Shown here: one piece after another, positions 29,301 through 36,138 of the stretch
Position numbering within the stretch: position 1 is the stretch's first letter
Layout: each line of letters begins with the position of its first letter
NCBI RefSeq assembly: GCF_900130045.1
Contig: NZ_FQXT01000001.1
Span: forward strand, 725,014-789,013
Reading direction: 5' to 3'
DNA length: 64,000 bases
DNA from: Leeuwenhoekiella palythoae
GTDB taxonomy: Bacteria; Bacteroidota; Bacteroidia; Flavobacteriales; Flavobacteriaceae
Notes under the pieces: generated by a model
Told to the model about the DNA's origin: nothing
What the model saw: only the letters and a program-made list of their open reading frames with translations
Databases searched by the model: none
Position numbers and translations under genes: made by a program

Positions 29301-29469
29301 TAATTTTTCTCCTGAGCAAAGCGAAAAAATGGGCTTAAACAACTTGAGAGTGTATGTACAAGCGGTAAACCCGGGAAGTATTTATCAAGGGGCTGCTTGG
29401 TATGATTTTGATACCAACTCAACCATTTTCAACCGAAGCTTTGCTGTAGGTTTAGACATCGGACTATAA
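26314..29469 (+). CDS. susC-like: SusC/RagA-type TonB-dependent outer-membrane transporter 2
   Basis: The protein has a signal peptide (STSLWAQ), a carboxypeptidase-regulatory-like domain, plug motifs (VVVVGYGTQKQSDLTGAV, APLYVVDGVPLL, IESINVLKDASATAVYGSRG) and a barrel ending in VGLDIGL. It forms the second transporter of the pectin locus with the SusD encoded just after it. The first 100 residues match the first SusC closely, while the barrel differs, so the two may take up oligosaccharides of different size or side-chain pattern. That division of labour is an inference. Confidence 0.95.
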   Translation: MKQTNKFFLLCFSILMLSTSLWAQEKAVTGTVTDADGMPLPGVNVLVQGTQRGTQTDFDGNFSLQAAQGETLLFSFLGMKSISQVVGAQNTYTITLEEDSAELDAVVVVGYGTQKQSDLTGAVSSVSSEELLTQPVSNVFQALQGKAAGVDITSSERPGTVGSVRIRGNRSLTASNAPLYVVDGVPLLSASSIETINPRDIESINVLKDASATAVYGSRGANGVIIVTTKKGKTGRFTLNYSGTVTTSDIVDRAPAMSAADFIDFRRWAAYNLDPETYAHPDSPTLANDTNIFDSPLDGQTSRDNVLQGWQNGSFDASRVRNTDWTDFVTQTGILSEHTLSASGGTEKVNAYGSVGYVNNKGTQKGQFYERYTANLSASIKPVDWFQFDANFNLSWSEQDYGFSTLGGRSGSVPNAIYGAAKNIYNIAVPYDADGNLVINPGGETTIYTIIGEENKSTQLSQTLRALGSLSATFDFGEIYQPLKGLEYLIRFGPDFRHFREGVYIDGSSSHRINSDGSLGTNYARLNNRRDFSWTLDNQINYSKSFGEKHNLDVTLLQTASSWNIESSGMSANNIPKASMLWNNFGAIDLTNSENNVSIGSNLNERQLSSYMVRLNYGFDSKYLLTVSGRWDGASQLGAGNKWDFFSSAALAWRLDQEDFLANADWVNNLKLRLGYGTTGNSAVDPYATKGDIISIFLPFNGLSNQIGYTTNEPYYSRSQLSLANPNLGWEKTTQYNLGVDFGLFNNRVSGSLNVYKSYTSDLLMSVNIPTLTGFPSTIANIGRTNNKGFEASLNLIPVATEKGFQWASDLNVAWQRDEIEELAYGENDMVDNNWFIGESIGVIYGYDNEGLWQDTPEDQAEMALWNENGYDFSPGNVRPTDQNGDYVMNADDRTILGNTTPRWTLGWNNSFSYKGFELSTLIISRLGYKANIGGEAMTARSNQREIDYWTPDNTDAAFQKPILGQATSGSQDEFSGLLGIQDAGFVKIRNISLGYNFSPEQSEKMGLNNLRVYVQAVNPGSIYQGAAWYDFDTNSTIFNRSFAVGLDIGL

Positions 29470-29497
29470 TCCTCAATTGAATTCAAAAAAGAAAAAG

Positions 29498-31600
29498 ATG
29501 AAATTAAATATATTAAAAAGAAGTAGTACTATTTTACTCTGTGGCGCGCTCGCTTTGGGCAGCACCTCGTGTAAAGATGATTTTCTCGATGAAGAATTGA
29601 CCAACCAGTACTCCACAGAATATTTTGAAACTGCTCAAGGTCTTGAAGATCTTACAGTTTCCCTTTACGGAAATATCAGATGGCATTTTGGGTACGAATG
29701 GGCCTATGGGTTGACCCTTTACGGTACCGATGAGTTCACCAACGCCAATGACCTCACTAATGAAATGTGGAACACCTATGATAACCGCTTGAACCCGGTA
29801 GGTGCAACGCCCGAAACCGGTGCGGCTAACAACAACGCGACCTCTCCTGCGGCGCTTTGGGATCAGATGTATTACGGGATTGCTTCGGCAAACACCATAA
29901 TCGCTAATGCCGAGGTGATTGAAGATGAGGGCATCCGCAACCGTTGTCTGGCGCACGCGCATTTTTTACGAGGCTATAATTACTACCGCCTTGCCGCACA
30001 ATACGGAGGTGTGGTATTGCAGTTAGAGCCTGCCGAAGGTGTGGTGCGTAACTTTACCCGAGCGACTGATGAAGAGACCTGGGCGCAAGTCATTTCAGAC
30101 TTTAGAGAAGCTTACAATTACTTTGAAGGAGAAGTTTACACCTATGGAAAAGGGGTAACCTGGACTAAAGCTACCGCAGCACACTTTCTTACCAAAGCCT
30201 TATTGTTTAGAGCTTCTGAGCGTAACGACGATTGGAATGCAGAATACATTCAAGGAGACCTGAATGAAGCGATCGAAGCTGCTACTTATGCGATTGACGC
30301 ACGAGGTGGTCTCGCTGCAGATTACCGTGATTTATATGCCAATTGGACGGGTGTTGACAGTGAAGCTGAGCAGTTAGACGAAATTCTAATGGCTGCGCCG
30401 CACAATGCAGATGCATCGACTACAGGACGTTTCGGAAACCGTACGTATAACTATTTCACCCCACAATTTTCTAATTTCTCAGGAGGTTGGGTACGTCGTG
30501 GTGTATGGATTGGAGGTATGGATTTTCAGCGACTGCGTCCTACCGAATATACCTATGCGGTTTTTGATCACGTGAATGATTCGCGTATGTGGAAAACCTT
30601 TAAAACGGTATATGGCGTAAACAATGTGATCAACGCCGATGCCGGGGTAGAATTAGGAGATCCGGGGATTGTAATGATCTTGAATACGAAAGATGACGAT
30701 ACCTATAATGACTTTACTTTTGGTGCCAATATTCAAAACCCAAATTGGTCAGACGTTGATGGTCGCTTACCCGAATGGCGTCAAGGAATGCGTCAAACCG
30801 AAACTTCAGGTTCGCTAACCAGTACTCCGGGGCAGTTTGTACCCAACTCGTTAGTGTTGTATCAAAATGGGCAGTATGTTTCGCCTGATTTTAAGAGTAC
30901 ACCGATTTCAAACTTTTTCGCCGGAATCAACAAAACCGATGACGGTTCTCGTTTCGCAGAAAAAGGAGATGCGCACCGTGACGTGACTATGGCACGCCTG
31001 GCAGAAACCTACTTGCTGCGTGCAGAGTGTTATGCGCGTTTACAGCAATACGGCAATGCGATGAACGACCTCAACACCGTACGTGCGCGTGCTGCTTGGA
31101 AAGAAGGAGAAAATCGTTCGTATTATATCGATGGCTCTGTTGCATTTGAAAACAACAGCCTCAATACCGGTTCGGCAGCTACCAATTATGTCAATTCCAA
31201 TTTGAATATGAATACCTATTACCTTTCTAATCCGGATGTTGAAGTAACCACTGCGGCTTCTGACCTGAGTTTAACCTCTTTCCCAGACAACCTGCCTGAC
31301 GAAGATGAAGCGGTGCTTGCGGCATTAGGCGTTTCCGGGTCGTATGAGCGTGCCCTTCATTTTATCTTAAATGAGCGTACCCGTGAGCATTTAGGCGAGT
31401 GGATGCGTTGGGAAACGCTTTCTCGTACAGGAACTTTGATTCAGCGTGCGCGTGCGTTTAATCCGCAGGCGACCAATATCACTGAGAATAAGCACGAACT
31501 GCGTCCGGTACCGCAATCCTTTATAGACGGATTGCTCAATGAAGACGGTTCTAACCTGTCTCCGGATATGAAAGCCGACTGGCAAAATCCGGGTTATTAA
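29498..31600 (+). CDS. susD-like: SusD/RagB-type surface glycan-binding lipoprotein 2 (long form)
   Basis: The reading frame is open from a TTG at 29477, but ATG at 29498 gives a compact lipoprotein signal (LALGSTSCKDDF). SusD features are present: YFETAQGLEDLTVSLYGN, HFLRGYNYYRLAAQYGGV, ARLAETYLLRAECYARL and the end pattern LNERTREHLGEWMRWETLSRTG, LRPVPQSFID, NPGY. With 700 residues it is longer than most SusD proteins (about 500-600), owing to long inserts in the middle. It lies 28 bp after its SusC and ends before a strong terminator. It probably binds the glycan at the cell surface. Confidence 0.93.
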   Translation: MKLNILKRSSTILLCGALALGSTSCKDDFLDEELTNQYSTEYFETAQGLEDLTVSLYGNIRWHFGYEWAYGLTLYGTDEFTNANDLTNEMWNTYDNRLNPVGATPETGAANNNATSPAALWDQMYYGIASANTIIANAEVIEDEGIRNRCLAHAHFLRGYNYYRLAAQYGGVVLQLEPAEGVVRNFTRATDEETWAQVISDFREAYNYFEGEVYTYGKGVTWTKATAAHFLTKALLFRASERNDDWNAEYIQGDLNEAIEAATYAIDARGGLAADYRDLYANWTGVDSEAEQLDEILMAAPHNADASTTGRFGNRTYNYFTPQFSNFSGGWVRRGVWIGGMDFQRLRPTEYTYAVFDHVNDSRMWKTFKTVYGVNNVINADAGVELGDPGIVMILNTKDDDTYNDFTFGANIQNPNWSDVDGRLPEWRQGMRQTETSGSLTSTPGQFVPNSLVLYQNGQYVSPDFKSTPISNFFAGINKTDDGSRFAEKGDAHRDVTMARLAETYLLRAECYARLQQYGNAMNDLNTVRARAAWKEGENRSYYIDGSVAFENNSLNTGSAATNYVNSNLNMNTYYLSNPDVEVTTAASDLSLTSFPDNLPDEDEAVLAALGVSGSYERALHFILNERTREHLGEWMRWETLSRTGTLIQRARAFNPQATNITENKHELRPVPQSFIDGLLNEDGSNLSPDMKADWQNPGY

Positions 31601-31644
31601 TCCGTACTACACGCTTTAGCCTAGCGGCTCCAGCATGTTATAGC

Positions 31645-31678
31645 AATCCCCGGAAGCTTTTTCTTCCGGGGATTTTTT
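31645..31678 (+). terminator. Strong terminator closing the pectin locus
   Basis: AATCCCCGGAAG (31645-31656) and CTTCCGGGGATT (31663-31674) form a perfect 12-bp stem with a 6-base loop, followed by a T run to 31678. It marks the end of the second SusC/SusD transcript. Confidence 0.95.
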
Positions 31679-31748
31679 ATGGCGCTAAGCTGCTGTGTTA
31701 AAGTATTTTTAAACTTGAGATCCTCCTTCTTTACAAAAGAGATTTTGA

Positions 31749-31756
31749 TATTTTTG
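31749..31756 (+). promoter_or_regulatory. Possible Bacteroidota -7 promoter element of the kinase gene
   Basis: TATTTTTG matches the TAnnTTTG consensus used by the primary sigma factor in Bacteroidota. It lies 22 bp before the TTG start codon of the histidine kinase gene. No convincing TTG -33 element is seen at the usual spacing, so the call is weak. Confidence 0.3.
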
Positions 31757-31777
31757 CCTTCCCTAAATCAGTGAGCA

Positions 31778-32938
31778 TTGCATTCAAAAGAGTATTCACG
31801 CATAAAGAGTCTGGCCGACTTAGATCTGGATTACCAGCAGCTTGTACAAGATTTTAAACTGCTGAGCGAACTCGCCGCAAAAGTCACAGGCACGCAACTT
31901 TCCGAGGTGAATTTGATCGATGCCTATACCCAATGGACCGTTGCCGGAACCCAGAATCAAGCCACACAAAAACCCAGGGAAACTTCCATTTGTAATGTAA
32001 CCATTGAACAGGAGCAGTATTTTGAATCGCTGGTAGCCGAAGATCTTCGTTTTAAAGACTCAACCTATGTGGTAGATGAAGGCTATGTGTTTTACTACGG
32101 GATTCCGCTTAAGCTAGATCAAAACGTGACCGTAGGCAGTTTATGTGTCGCAGGAAAAGATAAAACATCCCTCACCCAAGAGCAAAAAGAACAACTGCAT
32201 CTGATTGCCAAAGAGCTGGAACGTTTGCTACAACAACAGAAACAACAGCAGCTGTTAGAACAGGCGCTAGCCGATTCTAAACGTATGCAGCGCCGGCTGG
32301 CACACGACATTCGCAGTCCGTTAAGCGGACTCTCTCAGTTGCTTTCAACCACCAGCTTAAGCAGCTTGCAGCGCAGCGATCTGGAAAGCTTACTGAGCGA
32401 TGCCGCAGGTACCGCCAGTAGCTTGTTGCAGCTAACCGAAGCTATTTTAGAGGATACCCCACTTCTGGACCAGCAGCTCCACGTTTATGACACCCAAGCC
32501 TTAGCCAAAAAACTAACCGATTTATACAGTCCGCAAGCTCAAGTTAAAGCCATCGCCTTTAATGTGCGTGCGACCCCTTCGGTCCTGCGCTTTCCCCGAA
32601 AAAATCTCCTTCCTATCATTGGTAACCTTATTGCTAACGCGCTAAAGTTCACGCCGACCAACGGAAAAGTTCAAGTTGCAATGCACTTGGCATCTTCCCA
32701 AAAAGCTAAAATCCTTCACGTGAGGGTAGAAGACAACGGCATCGGGATGACTCCCGAAACCCAAGAAGCGGTGCGTACTGGTAGGGCAATCCCACGAAAA
32801 GGAACCCAAGGAGAAACCGGTTATGGACTAGGACTAAGCTTCGTTCGTGAACGCTGCGAGGCCTTGAGCGGCACCTTCCATCTCACTTCTCAAAAAGATC
32901 AAGGAACTACGGTTACCTTAGAACTTCCGGTTATGTAG
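31778..32938 (+). CDS. GAF-domain sensor histidine kinase with a TTG start
   Basis: Residues about 10-155 form a GAF domain (SLADLDLDYQQLVQDFKLLS, VNLIDAYTQWTVAG, YYGIPLKLDQNVTVGSLCV). A short glutamine-rich linker leads to the kinase: H-box His176 in RRLAHDIRSPL, N-box Asn287 in IIGNLIANALKF, G1 DNGIGM at 319-324 and G2 GYGLGLS at 348-354. No membrane segment or receiver domain is present, so it is a soluble kinase. No response regulator is adjacent. No ATG occurs before residue 170 and a stop lies two codons before the TTG at 31778; the GAF domain needs this N-terminus, so TTG is the probable start codon. Confidence 0.88.
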   Translation: MHSKEYSRIKSLADLDLDYQQLVQDFKLLSELAAKVTGTQLSEVNLIDAYTQWTVAGTQNQATQKPRETSICNVTIEQEQYFESLVAEDLRFKDSTYVVDEGYVFYYGIPLKLDQNVTVGSLCVAGKDKTSLTQEQKEQLHLIAKELERLLQQQKQQQLLEQALADSKRMQRRLAHDIRSPLSGLSQLLSTTSLSSLQRSDLESLLSDAAGTASSLLQLTEAILEDTPLLDQQLHVYDTQALAKKLTDLYSPQAQVKAIAFNVRATPSVLRFPRKNLLPIIGNLIANALKFTPTNGKVQVAMHLASSQKAKILHVRVEDNGIGMTPETQEAVRTGRAIPRKGTQGETGYGLGLSFVRERCEALSGTFHLTSQKDQGTTVTLELPVM

Positions 32939-33361
32939 TATTTATAAGATACTGAAGTACGAAAGTAGAAATACGAAATACAGATTAACAGTTGGCCGTA
33001 GCAATTGGCAGGTTTCTGTTTGCTGTTTATGGTTTACCAAACCAGAGACTTTTTTCAACATACGATAACGGAAATACAAAATACAAAAGTAGAAATACGA
33101 AATACGCACATCTTACATTGATGTTTCCGCGCTGCCTGTCCCAATGAAGATTGGGGATCGTATCGCGTGTTTTGAGCACAGGTTATCATTTATAAACATC
33201 GAGAGCAACCCTATATGATTTCAGATTGTGATTTTTGTGTATAGCATCTTGTCTTTCCTGTAGCCATAAATAGCGGTTAGTAGAGATCATATGCACACCC
33301 TAATAATTATCTATATAGTAAAAATGACTATATTTAAGGGCTAACCTTTATTCTATTATAT
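32939..33361. other. Intergenic region with A-rich repeats and a hairpin
   Basis: No gene is seen. The stretch at 32950-33110 contains the phrase AAGTAGAAATACGAAATAC twice (near 32959 and 33088) and AAATACAAAATAC, a low-complexity spacer. A hairpin lies at 33128-33168: outer CGCG arms enclose TCCCAAT/ATTGGGGA. It is an extended version of the short repeat found at 12269 and 52404. The last 100 bp are AT-rich and probably hold the promoter of the next gene. Confidence 0.6.
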
Positions 33362-34699
33362 ATGAGAACACTACCCAGACGTAAGTTCCTACAAAAAACT
33401 GCCTTAGCCTCTGCAGGTTTAAGTTTGACCAATAGCCTTTTAGCACAACCTATTCATTTGTTTTCAGCTAATGACCGTATAAATTTAGGACTTATAGGTT
33501 GCAACGGGATGGGGTGGTCTAATTTGCAGGCACATTTAAAATTGCCTAATGTGACGTGTATTGCCTTAGCAGATGTTGATGAGCGGGTTCTAAATAAACG
33601 CGCTTTAGAACTTCAAAAAAATTCTGGTACTGCACCGAAGCGTTACACTGACTATAGGAAACTCTTAGAGGATAAAGCTATTGATGCGGTTATCATAGGT
33701 ACACCAGACCATTGGCATTGTTTAAATGCTGTGCATGCCTTACAGGCTGATAAGCATGTGTATGTAGAAAAACCATTAGCAAACAGTATCGAAGAATGTA
33801 ATGTGATGCTTGACGCAGCCAAACGCTACAACACTAAAATGGTTCAGGTGGGACAGTGGCAACGAAGTGGGCAACATTATGATGAGGCTGTTAACTATGT
33901 TAGATCAGGAAAACTAGGTCCTATACGTTTAGTAAAGTGTTGGTCGTATCAGGGTTGGATGAATCCCATTCCAGTAAAGCCAAATACAACGCCTCCAAAA
34001 GAAGTGGACTACACCATGTGGTTAGGTCCCGCACCTTCACGCCCCTTTAATGAGAATAGATTTCACTTTAATTTTAGGTGGTTTTGGGATTATGCAGGAG
34101 GACTGATGACCGATTGGGGAGTTCACGAATTAGATATAGCCTTGTATGCGATGAATGCGGGCGCTCCTAAATCTATTTTGGCATCTGGTGGTAAATTTGC
34201 CTATCCCGATGATGCTTCTGAAACTCCAGATACCCTACAAACCGTCTATGAATTTGAAAATTTCAATCTGTTATGGGAGCATGCTACTGGTATTGATGGG
34301 GGTAATTATGGTTCAACAGAAGGTATTGCATTTATTGGAAATAATGGAACTTTAGTGGTCAACCGAGGAGGATGGAAAGTGGTTCCCGAGCGGGAAAGGC
34401 AAAACGATCAATGGATTGATAAAACCCCGGAGGTGTCTTGGAAAGACCGTGAAGGTAATGCCTTAGACAATCACGCTAAAAATTTTGTTGACACTATACG
34501 TAATAACACGCCTACCGAGCTCAAGTGTAATATCGAAGCAGGAGCCAGAGCAGCAATCACAGCGCATATGGGTAATATCGCCTTTAAAACAGGTAATAAA
34601 ATTTATTGGGATGAGCAATCGCAAACGTTCAATAATCCTGAAGCAGATGCCCTTATTCGAGCGAACTACCATAACGGATGGGAACTTCCTAAAATATAG
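33362..34699 (+). CDS. Tat-exported Gfo/Idh/MocA family oxidoreductase
   Basis: The N-terminus carries a twin-arginine signal (LPRRKFLQKTALASAGLSL) and a cleavage region near LLAQP. The Rossmann domain follows (INLGLIGCNGMGWSN, ALADVDERVL, AVIIGTPDHWHCLN) with the EKP motif in HVYVEKPLANS. The C-terminal alpha/beta domain contains DYAGGLMTDWGVHELDIALYA-type motifs. Such secreted NAD(P)-dependent enzymes act on sugars, polyols or glycosidic bonds (GH109-like), probably with a tightly bound cofactor folded before export. Substrate unknown. It stands alone between a repeat-rich spacer and a terminator; the DNA appears somewhat more AT-rich than the pectin genes. Confidence 0.88.
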   Translation: MRTLPRRKFLQKTALASAGLSLTNSLLAQPIHLFSANDRINLGLIGCNGMGWSNLQAHLKLPNVTCIALADVDERVLNKRALELQKNSGTAPKRYTDYRKLLEDKAIDAVIIGTPDHWHCLNAVHALQADKHVYVEKPLANSIEECNVMLDAAKRYNTKMVQVGQWQRSGQHYDEAVNYVRSGKLGPIRLVKCWSYQGWMNPIPVKPNTTPPKEVDYTMWLGPAPSRPFNENRFHFNFRWFWDYAGGLMTDWGVHELDIALYAMNAGAPKSILASGGKFAYPDDASETPDTLQTVYEFENFNLLWEHATGIDGGNYGSTEGIAFIGNNGTLVVNRGGWKVVPERERQNDQWIDKTPEVSWKDREGNALDNHAKNFVDTIRNNTPTELKCNIEAGARAAITAHMGNIAFKTGNKIYWDEQSQTFNNPEADALIRANYHNGWELPKI

Positions 34700-34806
34700 T
34701 CTGAGCTATCCTTGACTGAAACTAAATATGCTGTTTGGCGCCATTCGGTTTATGAATTAACCAAATTGGCGTCAAACTTCTTAAAGATGTTCAGCTTCTT
34801 TGTAAA

Positions 34807-34842
34807 TCTGATCATTTATGAAATGATCAGACCTTCTTTTTT
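34807..34842 (+). terminator. Terminator after the Gfo/Idh/MocA gene
   Basis: TCTGATCATTT (34807-34817) pairs perfectly with AAATGATCAGA (34821-34831) around a 3-base loop, then CCTTCTTTTTT. It ends the oxidoreductase transcript. Confidence 0.8.
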
Positions 34843-35215
34843 AGATGATTACACAACCTTTTGAGCGCGTATCCGTTTCTATCCTCCAGATACGCATGAA
34901 CCTCGAGCTACAGTTTCATTCTAAAAAAACCAACCCCGAGGTTTAGCGACAAGACTTTTAAGTAAATTTATAATGAAAGAAGCCATACCTACCTATATAG
35001 TTTCACGTGAGCTGTGCGATTTAACCCAAAGAATAACGTAAAGACCAAAGGCTTGAAACGGTTTGAATAGCACAACGGTAAGACGACATACACAAGGTTT
35101 CCGATTACTGTTTTCCTTTTGAGGCTTTGAAAAAAGAGTACCTTTTTGAAAATACGAAATGCAAAATATTCCAAAGCTTTTATGTTTCAAATCTGCTGCA
35201 GGCTATACTACTAAA
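34843..35215. other. Intergenic region with no recognisable gene
   Basis: This 370-bp gap between a forward gene and a reverse gene shows no convincing coding sequence. Short reverse frames of 61 and 65 codons overlap one another and have no family features. No tRNA-like fold or strong hairpin was noticed. Confidence 0.5.
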
Positions 35216-36046
35216 TTAAACGTCATCCTGCCGCATCTTATATTCTAATTTTAAGATTAGCTCCTCCAAAAACTTAGTTCTACTCCCCTTTCGGGCTTTG
35301 ATTTCTCCATACGTTTTATAAACTCCATCCAATTTAATATTGAAAAAACCTTCAAAAGAGGCTACTAAAGTACTAAGGTCAGACAACCCATGATTGAGAT
35401 ACTGTGACGCGTGTAAAGCATAAATGAGTTCGACTAAAGCTGTTTTAGACCCAGACCAAAGCATCACATGATACTTCTGAGGTAACGGAACAGTTTCACT
35501 GGGAGAATTTAGAGTCTTAAGAGCATCACGAATATAATGTATAAGGCGATACATGGCTTGCACTTTAGCCCAGAGCATATCATACGCACTACTAAAATCA
35601 GGATAATCGTAGTGGTACAGCATAGGGGTCATTGGAAAATTCTGCTGTGTATTGCGCGTAAAGAACTGATGATCTAAATAGGTGTGTTCTTCCTCCATAT
35701 ACCTTACAAAGTGCATATTGTGGTTAAAGAATTTGTTGATTTTGCGCAATTCCTTCTTATAAAACCTAATCTGGAAAGAAGCGCCAGCTTTCGGTTTTCT
35801 CATTTCACAGGTGCGCATCTCAGTAAAGTATATAAGATAACTCATCGGGCAGGGTTTAAGATGCTTAAAAAAGTGTATTTCATGAGGTACATCTTCAAAA
35901 TCTTCCTGCTCTACGAGCTCCTTGAGACAGATCAGCGTTTTAGATGCAACTTCAATCCCCACCTCTGCCTTTTTCAGGGTTTCAGGTATTACAAATACTT
36001 GAGTTTTTAATTCATGGTGAAAGTTTTGTAGGGTTGTAGCAAACAT
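35216..36046 (-). CDS. RteC-like protein
   Basis: The protein of about 276 residues resembles the RteC family (known from CTnDOT, where RteC activates excision and transfer genes). Visible features are the N-terminal helix MFATTLQNFHHELKTQ, EIHFFKHLKPCPMSYLIYFTEM in the middle, the charged RFYKKELRKINKFFNHNMHFVRYM segment, and the C-terminal TALVELIYALHASQYLN followed by a winged-helix-like end. An upstream ATG at 36103 is possible, but the family-like N-terminus begins at 36046. No mobilisation or integrase genes are nearby, so it is probably a resident relative. It follows the aminotransferase/GNAT gene on the same strand by 92 bp (35 bp from the earlier start). Confidence 0.75.
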   Translation of the reverse strand: MFATTLQNFHHELKTQVFVIPETLKKAEVGIEVASKTLICLKELVEQEDFEDVPHEIHFFKHLKPCPMSYLIYFTEMRTCEMRKPKAGASFQIRFYKKELRKINKFFNHNMHFVRYMEEEHTYLDHQFFTRNTQQNFPMTPMLYHYDYPDFSSAYDMLWAKVQAMYRLIHYIRDALKTLNSPSETVPLPQKYHVMLWSGSKTALVELIYALHASQYLNHGLSDLSTLVASFEGFFNIKLDGVYKTYGEIKARKGSRTKFLEELILKLEYKMRQDDV

Positions 36047-36138
36047 GGTAACATCAGTTAGACAGGTGAGTACATAAGGAGAAATTGATAGGTTCAAAAG
36101 CATTAGGATAGTGAGATAATCTATTGGTCACTCAAAAA

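Noticed and set aside
34989-35190. Short overlapping reverse frames of 61 and 65 codons
   Set aside because: They overlap each other in different frames, lack family features and are followed by no terminator; probably chance.
35216-36046. RteC-like gene as evidence of a conjugative transposon
   Set aside because: No integrase, relaxase, tra or tetQ/rteAB genes are in the window, and RteC-domain proteins are also found outside conjugative elements.
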